Position numbers and translations under genes: made by a program. The notes under the pieces were generated by a model. That model was not told the origin of the DNA and searched no databases. It was given only the letters and a program-made list of their open reading frames with translations. A stretch of DNA of 64,000 nucleotides from Elgaria multicarinata webbii (taxonomy: Eukaryota; Chordata; Lepidosauria; Squamata; Anguidae), in contig NC_086172.1 of NCBI RefSeq assembly GCF_023053635.1, positions 65,708,681 through 65,772,680 on the forward strand. The letters run 5' to 3'. Positions 1 through 12,100 of the stretch are shown one piece after another. Position 1 is the stretch's first letter; each line of letters opens with the position of its first letter.

Positions 1-608
1 TGTCCTTCTGAGTTTCAGATTAGATTGTTTCACAATACGTTGGCTAACTTGCTTTGTTTTGCACAGAACTGTTTCCATTGGACATCCTGTTTTTCATTAT
101 GATCTCTTCATCAAACTTTTGCCGTTTGAAGTGAGCCAGAATGGTGGGTATGCTTTGAGTCTTGCTCTTGAATAGGTTCCTTGTAAGACCTTGAGAATAA
201 GTTATATAATCTCTGCCTCTAGTCCTTGCAGATAAAACATGAGCCTTTAACCTTACATTTATCTTATTTGCTTGTGTCATAATAAGCTGCATTCAAATAT
301 GTGTATTTCTGCAGCATCTAAGTCCTGCAAATGTCACCTCAGCTGCAAACATATTTAGGTGGCAACCCGCTTTGCCCACACCACACCACCCAGCATCACC
401 CTCTTTTCCCCCTTTGCCGGTTTTGATATATGAGGACAATAATCCTGGCCTGCCTACCTTGCAAAACAGTTGTAAGGATGAGTGAGGTAATGTATGAAAA
501 TCACATTGAACACTTGAACTGTGCTATGTAAAATGCTCTGTTGTCCTTTATGGAATCAAGATGTGGCAGCTATATCACAGGTATTAGCCTATGAGGCTTC
601 TTATACAG

Positions 609-715
609 CAGGGATGGCAACGTGTGGCCCTCGTTGTTTTGGCCTACAACTCCCAGCAGCCCTAGACAGCATAGCCAATGGTGAGGGTTACTGTAGGGAG
701 TTGTAGGTAGGGATG
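609..715. repeat. Palindromic MITE, family A
   Basis: Copy of the commonest repeat in the window: two arms built on CTACAACTCCCA and its reverse complement TGGGAGTTGTAG, flanked by CCAGATGTTTTGG-like tips, around a CCAGCATGGCCAATGG-like centre. Divergent and short here. The transposon superfamily is not assigned. Confidence 0.7.
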
Positions 716-1092
716 TCTGAGGAATCTGACATGGATTCAAATGAGTTAGGATTTCTATGAATCTGAACTTCAGATTCCACAGCAGAATGGCGTTGTCCAA
801 GTCATGTGGATTGCGCGGACCTGCAGACTGATTTTTCACCTTTGGGGGTGGGGGGTTGTGCTCATTCACATGAGCACTAAATATGAATTAACATTTGTGC
901 AAGTGGACAAGAGATGCACTAGTGCTAATGCAAATTAGTGCAAGTAGAAAAAAATTCTGGTAAAACCTCCAGTTACATCAATGAGAGGATGATGGAACAA
1001 AGGACATGGGACAGAACAGATTTAATAATACCTGTACATCCCTTGCTGTGAGCCCAAACATCTGGAGAGCCATAAGTTTCCCACTCTGGTAT

Positions 1093-1300
1093 TATGGAGT
1101 CAAACCACTGGTCCATCAAGCCCAGTATTTTCTATTTTGATTTGCAGAAGCTTGATTACACCACCCTGAGATCCTTGTGATATAGGGTGAGTTACAAATT
1201 CTTAATAAATAAATAAATAAAATGTCAGGAACTGAATCTGGGACTTTGTGCATTCAAAACATATGGTTTATCACTGAGCTGTGATCCTTCCCCTTGATAA
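1093..1300 (-). mobile_element. tRNA-headed SINE, degraded
   Basis: On the minus strand it carries an A-box-like CACAGCTCAGTG, a B-box-like region near GATTCAGTTCC and the AATACTGGGCTTGATGGACC tail motif shared with the copies at 33985 and 51343. It contains a short AATA simple repeat (about 1204-1222). Degraded; boundaries approximate. Confidence 0.55.
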
Positions 1301-1786
1301 GATGTCATCTGATCACTGCCTGGGTATGTGTGAACATGGAGTTCAGAGTATTTCTCTAGGGTGTATTGAACTGCCCTAATCACACTCTTAAAACCCTAGC
1401 TTGCTTTGTTTGCAGGGCAATGTCTGGACTTTGGTAGCAACAATGCTTGCAGACACTGATAAGGCAGGGTGTTTCACGTGTTATAATCTTTTTTGAAGCA
1501 GTAACCACTGGATTCAATAGAGTGAAACTGCAAAAGTTGACCATTTTATTAACCTGTCAATAAGTTTTTCTTATTGTATGTGGTGTAACTATAACACTCT
1601 CTGATCCAAATCATGTAAAATCAGACTTCGTTATTTGAGACCTTTAGCCTATACCCTGAAATAAACAAGGCTGTGGGCTGTGTCCTCTAAGTGTACTCCA
1701 GTCTTTGCTGTGTTTTATAGTAACTGCTTTTTCAGCTGATCCTGAAAACTACTTCCTTCAGAGAAAGTCTTGATTCTGAAATTGTG

Positions 1787-1812
1787 ACATAGTCCAAAGG
1801 GAGCATAAGATA
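1787..1812 (+). repeat. Left copy of a 26-bp direct repeat
   Basis: Identical over 26 bp to 3304-3329 (starts ACATAGTCCAAAGGGAGC). The pair brackets about 1.49 kb that includes the BovB fragment. Confidence 0.85.
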
Positions 1813-2177
1813 AGGAAATCACTGAACTCTACTGCTAGTATATGAAATCCCACTAATGTGACTGAGATTCCTTTCAAATTTGATTATATTAGAGTTACGA
1901 GGAAGAAAAATAATGAAACGGGGTTATTAAGTGCAAACCAATTTTTATACTTCAAATACAAAAATGTGATATGACCCACAGGCTAACTGGAGAAAGCACA
2001 TGAAAGATTGCTCAAAAGAAATAATATTCCAGAGTGCAGGTTATATGATCAAATCAAATGTCACCGGGATGTGCTATAGATTTCAGAACAAGGAAAAATG
2101 GAGACCATGTGGTGCTGAGTGGAGATCAAACAAAATACAAAATGCTAGAAAGAAATGCTAGGTAATTATGTGTAGTC

Positions 2178-2255
2178 CAAGCCTATGCATGTTTACTCAG
2201 AAGTTAGTCCTACTGTATTCAGTGCAATTTACTCCCACAGGATTGCAATCTAAAT
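2178..2255. repeat. Short palindromic MITE, family B
   Basis: Contains CTATGCATGTTTACTCAGAA and the opposing TTTACTCCCACAGGATTGCA arm, a roughly 80-bp inverted-repeat unit that recurs near 25100, 40055, 48000, 56895 and 58870. Confidence 0.55.
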
Positions 2256-2461
2256 AAAGATTTCAGGGATGAAGCAAGGAAGTATCACAGAAGTTTAATT
2301 TATGCTGGGGTTTAATTGTTTTTGACATGACATGTACTCAGCCATGACTAAAGGTGAATAGGTTCCTTGATTTGGGTTGGTGGGGAGAGCAAATAACCTT
2401 AAGTGTCTCTCCTTAAATCGATGGTCATGATCCAGAGAAGGTTTCAACAGGACTTAATGGA

Positions 2462-2562
2462 GCAATCTTATGCATGTTTAGACAGAAAGTCCTACAACTC
2501 CCAGCGTGCCCCAGCCAGCCATGCTGCCTAGAGCAGGCTGGGAGTCGCACATAGGATTGCAC
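2462..2562. repeat. Palindromic MITE, family C
   Basis: Left tip GCAATCTTATGCATGTTTAG and right tip CACATAGGATTGCACC face each other around ACTCCCAGCGTGCCCCAGCC. Further copies lie at 35427-35520 and 57175-57275. This copy directly abuts the BovB 3' end. Confidence 0.6.
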
Positions 2563-2571
2563 CCTATGTTA

Positions 2572-3285
2572 GGTTGTTGTTGTTTATTAGTTCAGTCGCT
2601 TCCGACTCTTCGTGACTTCATGGACCAGCCCACGCCAGAGCTTTCTGTCGGCCGTTGCCACCCCTAGCTCCCCCAAGGTCAAGTCTGTCATTTCCAGAAT
2701 ATCATCCATCCATCTTGCCCTTGGTCGGCCCCTCTTCCTTTTGCCTTCCACTTTCCCTAGCATCAGCCTCTTCTCCAGGGTATCCTGTCTTCTCATTATG
2801 TGGCCAAAATGCTTCAGTTTTGCCTTTAATACCATTCTCTCAAGTGAGCAGTCTGGCTTTATTTCCTGGAGTATGGACTGGTTTGATCTTCTTGCAGTCC
2901 AAGGCACTCTCAGAATTTTCCTCCAACACCACAGTTCAAAAGCATCTATCTTCCTTTGCTCAGCTTTCCTTATGGTCCAGCTCTCGCAGCCATAGGTTAC
3001 TACGGGGAATACCATTGCTTTAACTATGCGGACCTTTGTTGTCAGTGTGGTGTCTCTGCTCTTAACTGTTTTATCAAGATTTGTCATTGCTCTCCTCCCA
3101 AGAAGTAAACGTCTTCTGATTTCCTGGCTGCAGTCAGTGTCTGCAGTAATCTTTGCGCCCAGAAATACAAAGTCTGTCACTGCCTCCACGTTTTTTCCTT
3201 CTATTTGCCAGTTATCAATCAAGCTGGTTGCCATAACCTTGGTTTTTTTGAGGTTTAACTGCAACCCAGCTTTTGCACTGGTTAG
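2572..3285 (-). mobile_element. BovB (RTE-clade) LINE, 5'-truncated
   Basis: The minus strand encodes an uninterrupted 225-codon C-terminal part of the ORF2 protein (2587-3264): MQLNLKKTKVMATSLIDNWQ, then VTYGCESWTIRKAEQRKIDA, FELWCWRKILRVPWTARRSN and KLWRGLVHEVTKSRKRLN. This is the palm/thumb and C-terminal region diagnostic of BovB (bovine CESWTVKKAE..., HGVTKSRTRLS). It ends with the BovB-type AACAACAAC tail at about 2572-2586. It lacks the endonuclease and most of the RT, so it is a dead 5'-truncated copy, but the open frame suggests a fairly recent insertion. BovB is the classic horizontally transferred squamate LINE. Confidence 0.93.
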
Positions 3286-3303
3286 TTATGACTAATTCGT
3301 CTC

Positions 3304-3329
3304 ACATAGTCCAAAGGGAGCATAAGATA
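3304..3329 (+). repeat. Right copy of a 26-bp direct repeat
   Basis: Perfect match to 1787-1812. It begins about 20 bp beyond the recognisable 5' end of the minus-strand BovB fragment, where a target-site duplication would be expected. Confidence 0.85.
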
Positions 3330-4099
3330 TCTGCATATGTATTTTTGCAATAGAGGCAAACAAGTAAAGATTCCTTTAAAAATAAAAGCAGGAGCACACT
3401 TGACAGGAAAGAAGCTTAAGTGTGTGATGGGACTGTACCTAGAGTAAACTCCACTGGAGAATCTGCATCTGAACAAGTATGCATAGGATTGAGCTGTTAA
3501 TCAATTAAGCTGGTGCTCTTACAGATGTTCCTCTTGATGCATTTTGTAATAGAATACAATTACAACCATATTCGACATTGATGAGGGGAGAAGAATTTTT
3601 GTTAATATCCCAACTGGTGGAGTGCAAGTGGTGCTGATTTCATGGTGTATACAATGCAATCAACATGGTAAGATGCTAATGTTGATTTCCAATTTTCCAG
3701 ACTGCCCACAGTTGCCCAGTTCGCATTTTCCTGCTGAGTTTGCTAATTTTACATGTTGTGCCATCACTGCTGGGAGACTCTCTTGATGAGTAACAACCCC
3801 CAGAGAGGTATTCAATACCAAATTGGTCCATTGACTTCCCATTCCCCCAACACGCCGGCCCTAGAACTGGTGTACATCATTTCCCTCCCACTGCAACCAA
3901 TAGGTGGGAAATAGTAAGAGTAAGGGGAGTGGAGGACTGAAAATTGAGGGACAGCGTATGCTCTTTTCCACTTTGCCAGCATAAGCCTGGTGAGCCTTTG
4001 GATATGACAGTTTCTCCACCTTTGGACCTCCAACCTACCCACCACTAGGATTGCTCACCCAGCACTAACTGCCGTGTCATAATTCATACCAGTGTAAGA

Positions 4100-4190
4100 A
4101 GCCAACCCAATGATCACAAAAACATGAGCAAGCTTTTGAGATCTCCAGATCTCTTCATCAAGCAAGTCATAGAAATCAGGTAGGAGAGAG
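4100..4190. repeat. Penelope-type terminal-repeat fragment (possible)
   Basis: GAGCAAGCTTTTGAGATCTC followed by CTTCATCAAGCAAG resembles the terminal segment of the Penelope-like element at 53690-56085. A second piece, with ATAAATTTGTTAATCTTTAA, lies at 4750-4815, with a palindromic element between them. Weak. Confidence 0.35.
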
Positions 4191-4375
4191 GGAGAAAACG
4201 CTGACTTCATCGTGAAATCATGGTGCCTGTGTGATCACAATCTTGAGATGGAATGGTGTGTGTGTGTATGCAAACATTCAGATAAGGCCGGAGGAGGTGA
4301 GGCGATGATTTCAGGTTTCATCCAGAGCTACTGAAGCTGCCCCTAGGGCAGTCATAGACTACTTTTTGCTTCCTT

Positions 4376-4735
4376 TGATATCTGAATCCACAATGTGCGT
4401 ATACTCCCCAACTGAAGATAGCACAGGAAGCCACTATGGGTGAATTTCTTGTTGTGGTGGCAGCCACCAATTTGAATATTCATATTGTTACATGTGAACC
4501 TGGTGAGGGTAGGTTGTTGGGGTGGTTGACAAGCCACCCAAATTCCATGGGCTGATTTAGGGTTGTGGGTGGCTCGTTAACCATCCCAACAACTTATCCA
4601 TGCTGGGTTTGCATATAATAACAAGCTATGAAGCTTCCTTGCCATGTCCCAAATATTCAAAATGGCCACCGCTGCAACAAGAAGCTCCATGGAGAAATCC
4701 ACCTGCTGTGACTTCTTGTTATGTGTGTACTAAGA
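4376..4735. mobile_element. Large palindromic MITE, family D
   Basis: Extended inverted repeat. GGTTGTTGGGGTGGTTGACA faces GTTAACCATCCCAACAAC, and outer arms with GGTGAATTTCTTGTTG face AAGAAGCTCCATGGAGAAAT. A second copy starts at 63645. No coding capacity; a non-autonomous DNA transposon by structure, superfamily not assigned. Confidence 0.6.
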
Positions 4736-5289
4736 CCTCATGTACCCGAAGCAGTGAACTCTAGTCCATAAAAACTAGAGATAAATTTGTTAATCTTTAA
4801 GAAGAAACCAGAATCTTCCTTGTTTTCATCCTTTATGAGCCCATAACATTCTTGATGAGCAAAACACAAAGTAGAATTTTCTTACTCAGCTTCTCCAGAG
4901 ATGTTTATTACTGTTGTGATCTCATAACAGAATAACAGAGGAAACACCATCAAGATCCACCTTTTAAAGTTTCATCTGTCGCAACTCTTTCATTTAGGCA
5001 AGTGTAACTCTTCAATAATTTTTTTTTTAAGGAAATGGAAAATTACGTTAATTACATTTTTATCCTGCCCTTTGTTGAAGGAACTCCTTTATGGCTGAGG
5101 CCTTCCCAGTCTTCGTCTAGTAGTATAGTGGTAAATTTTGAAGTGCATCACAACTAGGGGTGTGCAGAGTGGGTCTGCTCCTGCCTGAAATTTGGGGTGG
5201 CTCTGTCTCCCTGCACTGCCAGATTACTTGTTGGAAAACTGCTCCATTTTCGGAGAACCATGCTATTAGCATCAATGGGAATTAACAAA

Positions 5290-5405
5290 AATCTATACGT
5301 CTATGTCATTTTTAAAGATAAAGAGATGAAACTTTGCACCATGGTAGCTCTTATGAAGGGCTTTAGCCATGCCAAGTTTAAAACAGATCCCTTCGTTCCT
5401 CCATT
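5290..5405 (-). repeat. Dispersed repeat H, minus copy
   Basis: The reverse complement carries GGCATGGCTAAAG, AAGAGCTACCATGGTGCAAA and TTTATCTTTAAAAATG, shared with the plus-strand copies at 26755-26870 and 51570-51670. Unnamed family; it abuts the TMEM37 CpG island. Confidence 0.5.
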
Positions 5406-5930
5406 TTAAGAGTTGTTTTTTTTTTTTAATGCGCCCACACGTCGTCGTCCCCCAGGCGAATTGCAGCTTTGGGTGTGCAGGAGGACATAGTAACGTCAGC
5501 TCAGAGTTACGGGGGTGGGGTGGGGAGAGGAGGTCGTCGGCAAAGCCTTTGTCACCCCTCCCCTCAGCCGTGGCCCCCATCCAAATCCTCCTGCCCCCAG
5601 AAAGAAACTATCGCGGGACGTCCACATCACATCTGGTTTGACCCTTTGCGGGAGGCAGGCGACAAAGGATAAAAGCAGCTCGAACCCCCGCTACGCCTGC
5701 AAGGATCCCTCTCAGGCGCCGGAGTTGAAAACCGGCCGGAGCGCGCTCCCCGGCTGCGCACCGCCGTCTCCTTCCACCGCCTCCCGAGGATTGGCTGGGG
5801 GCAGACCGGCCGGCCCAGCTGCCCTTCCCTGACGCGGCGATTCCCCAGAGCGCTCCGCCTCCCTCCCCCTCCTCCCGTTGCCGGCTCCAGCCGCTTTTGC
5901 CCGCCTCCTCCCTCCCTTGAGCTGCCGGGC

Positions 5931-5943
5931 TGCTGACTCAGCC
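5931..5943. promoter_or_regulatory. Maf/NRF2-type response element (MARE/ARE-like)
   Basis: TGCTGACTCAGCC matches the T-MARE consensus TGCTGACTCAGCA at 12 of 13 positions and contains an AP-1 core and the ARE core TGACTCAGC. It lies about 235 bp upstream of the TMEM37 start codon. Factor binding is inference from motif only. Confidence 0.45.
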
Positions 5944-6177
5944 CGAGAGACCACTCAAAGGGCAACGGCGGAGCTGCCTCGGAGCGCGGCTCCCGCAGCA
6001 TTTCTGGGATGTCGCTGGAGCGGCCGCTGCCCCCAGGACTCCTCCCCGAGCCCCTCTGGCTCTGAGCTGGGAGCTTGGAGGGGGAAGAAAAGGAGACTTC
6101 CCTGTCAGCACCAGAAACAAAGCCAAGCGAAGTTCCTCTCCCGTGTTCCTCCTCCTCTGGAAGGAGCAGAAGTCAGC

Positions 6178-6198
6178 ATGACAGCCATATCAGTGCAG
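6178..6198 (+). CDS. TMEM37: TMEM37 coding exon 1
   Basis: Encodes only MTAISVQ and ends at a clean donor (CAG followed by gtaatt). The heptapeptide matches the mammalian MTAVGVQ start, which fixes the ATG. The preceding bases (cagc before ATG) are an acceptable start context, and the exon lies inside a GC-rich island consistent with a 5' first exon. Confidence 0.93.
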
Positions 6199-9100
6199 GT
6201 AATTCGGGTGGGTCAACCAGGAGCGATTGTCCGTCTTGGGGTGGGAATCTCTGTGGTTTGGAGTGGGAAGAATGGCAGTGTTTTTGCATCTCTGCAAGCT
6301 CTGCGCCGCGGTCCTTTGTTCTCTCCTGGTCGCCGCCTGTACATGTTTACGGTTCACCCTACAGGCAGAGCCGCTCAGCGCAGCCAGCAACTCTGACTTC
6401 TTTTGCCACCTGTTGCTCTTCGTAATTTGTGTGTGCGCGCGCGCGTGTTTAAACAAGAGAAAACAATCCTTCCGCCTGTGAATTATAAATACCGGTTGTT
6501 GCACTCTCGCTCTCGGAGTTTTTCTCTGTAATGTAGGCCCATAAAGATATCGTTCTGGTACTCCAATGATGGGACAACGAAGAAGGAGGCCTTCCGTCTA
6601 GCAAACTTAAGGCTGTTTTTCTTTCCAACCCACCCCTGAGAAACCTGAGTTTGAATGTCTGATCTACCCTTGTAGATTAAGTTCCACACACTACTGACAA
6701 AATAAATAAATATCTGCTTAGTAGTTACAATCGAGAGTGGTTTTAGGACGTGTTTCAGACTTGGAAAAATACCTTTTAATATAATACATACTAAAAGGTT
6801 CTGCTTCAGATGCAGAGCTCTGGTACACTGTGGTTTCACAGTACAGATTTTGTCGAATACGAATGCCAATAATTTTCCTAAATTGCCCAATTTCCTCCTT
6901 TCTCTCATGGATTGCAAAGAGTTGTTTACAAGGATCTGCAACTCTATCCCTTGCTGGCGTGTTATTACTGGTGTTTCAGCAAAACTGGATCTTACTCCGT
7001 GGCTCTTGTGAGGTTTTGTACAGGAGCTATTTAAAAATAAAAATACACCACAGGGGTTGCAATTAAGAAAAAAGGAAGCATGGGATGTAACAGGGAGGAC
7101 ATGCTTAAAGGGAATACAGTTTGAGTTGTAAGCTAAGGTTTTAAGGCACAGGAGTACTGTGTATCATTTGAGGAACTTCCAGCAAGATTATATATCACAC
7201 ACACTTACATACTAATAATCTAGCATTCATGTAGCACTTTAGAACAGCCTCTCCCAACCTGGTGCCCTCCAGATAGTTTGGACTACAACACCCAGTGTTC
7301 CTGATCATTAGCCAGGCTGATGGGAGGTGAAGTCTACAACATCTGGAGGGCATCAAATTGGAGAAGGCTGCAGAGACTTCAAACCATTTCACATATCCTT
7401 TAAACCAAAGATAGGTAGAAGGTGGAATGGGATGTATTGGTAGATCCTTGAATGATTTTCAATAGATCTCCAAGGGTTTCTTACAATAGTTTTAAAATTG
7501 CAAGTAAAACTTCAAGTTAGGGGGAGAACCCCTCTTCTGTGACTGACCTTGTACTAATCATATCTCTCTCAGTCTCTTATCAGTATTCCTTACCTGTAAA
7601 ATATGTGTGTTGTTGGCTGCATTTGACCAGGTCTTTGTGCAGCTCTGCTGTTGTTTTAGAGCAGGACAGGACAACTTGTTGCCCTTCAGAAGCCTACAAC
7701 TCCCATCAGCCCTAGCTAGCAAAGCCAATTGTGAGGGATGTTGGGAGTTGTAGGCTGAAACTCTGGAGGGCCACAAGTTACTCAACCTGATTTTGGGGTG
7801 TTAGAATCTCTGATCTGTAATAACTCAGAAATACATGGAGTCTTGTGGAGCAGAGTGGATGGGATGGAGTAGGTAAATGGCTTGGTTCCTTGAATCACAA
7901 TTTTTCATCTGGCTTTGACTCCTCGGTCCCTTGTTTTTGGTTGGTGGACCATTGAGTTCAACTAAAATACAAAGTATGTCCCACAAGTCTGAAATCTGCC
8001 CACCCCTGCTTTAAACATCTCCTGTAATGTATTCATTATACCTACAATGCAGCCTTCCCCATCCTGGTGCCCTCCAGATGTTTTGGACTACAATTCCCAG
8101 CATGCTTCACTATTGGCTAAGCTAGCTTGGGCTGATGGGAGTTGAAGTCCAAAACATCTGGACAGCACCATGTTGGGGAAGGCTGCTATAGTAGATGATT
8201 TATTGTCCTCTCCAGTCTTGGGAAGGTTCCACCCTTAAAGGTATCTACAAATGAATCAGAATAAATAAATAAATAAATAAAAATAAAATATGCCCAAGAA
8301 GCCCTCCTCTCCTCATTCACTCCCTTTATTCATTAACGCTTCTCTTCATTGACTCATTTATCTCCTGTTTTGCCACCCCACCCCAGTCTGTCTACAAATC
8401 ATTTCACTTCTCCCTTTATAGCACTATAAAATTACGAAGCTGCTTCTTTACCCCAAAGCAAAAGCTCTTGATGCCTGCTCTGGTCATCGATGACCAGATT
8501 ACTGCCATATTATTATTATTATTATTATTTATTTATATAGCACCATCAATGTACATGGTGCTGTACAGATAACACAGTAAATAGCAAGACCCTGCCGCAT
8601 AGTCTTCTTCTCTCTGGTCTTGCATAGTCTTACTTTCATCTGTTTCTGTCTATCCAGCACTCTGTAGCCAAAATTATTTGCCTTCCTCAACACACTGATC
8701 ATGTGACATCCACCTTTAATCTCTTCACTGGCCTTTTGTCAAATTCCAGATCTTGCACAATCTTCTTATCCTTGCCTTCATACCTTTGTCCCCTATCTCT
8801 CTGCTCTTTTAACCTGATACATCCCTACCTGTGACCTTTGCTCATCCAGCACCAGCACCTTCAGACACTGTAGGCAGTGCATCCACTCTCTCTTGCTCAG
8901 CCTCATCAGATTGTTCATAAAAAGAAAGTTCTTTCATAAAAAGAATGGGTATTACCATTTTAATTGCCCATTTGTGACCAAGCCATCCCAAAATACTTTG
9001 CATTACAGCAGGGAGAGCGCACTACAATCTGTTGTTATTACAGAAATACACACACACCACCCCATCCACTTACTGTATGGATTGCAGCTAACCTCAAAGG

Positions 9101-12100
9101 GAACAGCAAAGCCTGAGAGGGTTGGCAGATAACATTGCCCCTGTTCATAAAAAGTTCCCAAACTTTGACCCTGTCATCCACTACAACACTGTTGGGAAGT
9201 TCCTTTTTCAACTCACAGCTCTGTGTTTGGTAGTCTCAGGAAAGCCCCTTCCCACTAACTTTTTGTAGTTGCTTACAAGCCATTTTGCAGTGATGGGGAA
9301 AATGCAGATTGTCATGGGTTGTGATGAAACAATCAAATGACCTTTTAACCATCATCTTTGACTAATGAACATAAGAACATAAGAAGAGCCAGGCTGGATC
9401 AGACCGAGGGTCCATCTAGTCTAGCATTCTGTTCACACAGTGGCCAACCAGCTGTTGACTAAGGACCAACAAAGCAGGACATGGTGCAAGAGCACTCTCC
9501 CACCCCTGTTCCCCAGCAACTGGTGCATATAGGCTTGCTGCCTCGGATACTGGAGGTAGCACATAACCATTAGGACTAGTAGCTGTCCACCTTCATCGAG
9601 TTGTCCACCACAATCCCAAGATCGCTTTCTTGTTCGGACACCACCAGCTTAGATCCCATTAGGTTATACTTGAAGTTGGTGTTTTTTGCCAATGCACATC
9701 ACCTTACACTTGCTTACATTGAACAGCATCTGCCATTTGGATGCCCTCTCCCCCAGCTTGGAGAGATCCTATTGGAGCTCTTCACAATCCTTTTGTGTTT
9801 TAACAACCTTAAGTAATTTGGTGTCATCAGCAAACTTGACCACTTCACTACTCACTCCTAATTCCAGATCATTTATGAACAAGTTGAAAAGTATTGGTCC
9901 CAATACGAATCTCTGTGGGACCCCACTATTTACTTCCCTCCATCGGGAGAATTGGCCATTTATTCCTACTCTCTGCTTTCTATTCTTTAACCAGTTACTG
10001 GTCTATAAGAGGTCCTCTCCTCTTATTCCATGACTGCTAAGTTTGTTCAGGAGCCTTTGGTGAGGGACTTTAGCAAAAGCCTTTTAGTAGTCCAAGTAAA
10101 CAATGTCCACCAGATCACCCCTGTCTACATGTTTGTTGACACTCTCAAGGAATGCTAGTAGATCAGTCAGACAAGACTTGCCTTTGTAGAACAAACAAGA
10201 AAATCAACCAATTAACCAAATCACTGGAATGGGAATTTAATCACCACCACTCAAATGTTTGCCATTTTGTTCTAAATGTCTGAATTGGCCCTTACCACAC
10301 ACATCAGGGCACACTGGTAAGTCTGAGGCGCCTGTCTTTCTGTATGCACACATACATGCACACACATCGAGAATATCACAGATGACCCAGGGCATGCACA
10401 CCACAAGCATAATTCCATCATTCTTTTATGGCTGACAGATTGTGTATACATGTGTATGGCCTGGAGGCTGGCAAACCATGGCTGCCTGCAAAGGCTTCTG
10501 GGTGAATGGCTGCTTCTGCTTCTAAGCTAGCAAACTTATTGCCTTCTGTACCAGTCAGCAACATTACTTTGTGTTATGGGACTCATGGGTCAAAAGCACA
10601 GTTACAGTGATCTCATGAGAACAGCAAGTGTCTTATCTATGTAGCTTGGTACTGTATCTGGAGGCTCTAACAAGCTGTACTGTATCTGGAGGCTCTAACA
10701 AGCTGACATCCCAGCCTCTTCATCCAATTAGTAAGTGCACCTGGATGAAGAGGATCCTTATGTGTGCCAAAGTAATGCCAAGTAGTGCCTTGTTTATCAC
10801 AACAATGTAGACTTATGCTATAGAAGACTTATGTAGACTTATGATGAGAAGACAATGTAGACTTATGATGAGAAGAACTGCCTTGTTATTAGTAGCTATG
10901 TAATCCATCACTTGCTTAACTTGGCAGCAATGCCAAGTTCAGTTATGCTATAATTGTTCTTGTGCCCAGGGGTGGGGGGTCCAGACTGGTTGAAGAGGCT
11001 TCTAAGCAGGAAGCTTTCGCAGTCTGGTCCACCTTTATTGGAATATGCTTGAATGTGCTGTAATATGCCAATAAATCAGTCTCCTTGTAAGCAAACCTGT
11101 GAGTGCCTGACTTTGTCTCCTTGGCAACCCTGAAACAACCTGAAGCTCATGGCTGGAGCTGGAAGGACTGAAACAACATGCCACATAACATGCAACGTTC
11201 TACACATGGTGGAAGGTTTTCGCTTACAACTCCTATCAGCCCTAGCCAGCATAGACAATGATGAAGGATAATGGGAATTGCAAGCCAAAACACCCGGAGG
11301 GCTACAAGTTGCCCACCCCTGATCTAGACAGTGGCCCACAGGCTGGAAGTATATTTTGTCACAAATCCCTTTCAGAATGTCTTTACTGTTATGGAACATT
11401 GGTGGAATGAAGTCAATGAAAAACTAATGTGTTTCCCAAAGATTCCTTCAAGAAACAGGCAGATTGACAATGGTCTATTGCAGCCTTCTCTGGACTGGCA
11501 CTCTCCAGATGTGGTGAACTACAACTCTGTTACCAGCAACCTGTATGCTGGGGTTTGTAGTCCACCACTTCTGAAAGGAAGGCCATTGTCTTTCCGGAAG
11601 ACATATGAGATAGCTGGCTACTCTCAAGTGAGCAACAATCAAAAAGTTACAATAAAATTTATCTTTATTGACGAGGACATCAAAATGGTGAGGGTACTAT
11701 CACAGTATACAAAAATTTCAAATTTGGTACAGCTGTAATCCTCACGCATAAAAACGTGTAGGGGAAATGAGACTTTTACTTCTCTCATTTAAAATGCAGG
11801 ACATGAAGTCTACTTTATAACAACAGCCAATGCTCTTCCATGGAACAAGCCACAGTAAAATGGCCTGGAATGTTATATTGGGGAAGTTCCAGTGCAGGCT
11901 TTGGCCAGGCAAGCAATGTTGCAGTGTAGTCAGGAATGGAATACTGGAAATGAGACAAGTCACACATGCAACAAATGTCTTCCCACACACAGAGTATTTA
12001 CAAATAGTCAGATGGCGAGAGAGAGGATTTCCCACTGGATGCTGCCAAGAGCAGGTCTCTGCTAGCAGAATGCAAGCTATACATGCTACTATTTAAAAAT

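Larger units (their letters stand above)
5430..6330 (+). promoter_or_regulatory. CpG island and promoter region of TMEM37
   Basis: A roughly 900-bp block of strongly raised GC and CpG density in otherwise AT-rich DNA, ending just after the first coding exon. It contains an inverted CCAAT box (ATTGG, 5790-5794), a TATA-like GGATAAAAG at about 5667 and a Maf/AP-1-like site at 5931-5943. Several overlapping open frames here are expected by-products of high GC and are not called as genes. Confidence 0.8.

Noticed and set aside
5627-6426. Several overlapping frames of 80-170 codons on both strands
   Set aside because: They are a by-product of the CpG island around TMEM37 exon 1. Only the seven-codon exon 1 is supported by homology.
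10649-10704. Repeat spacing checked for a CRISPR-like array
   Set aside because: Only two head-to-tail units without spacers, in a vertebrate genome.
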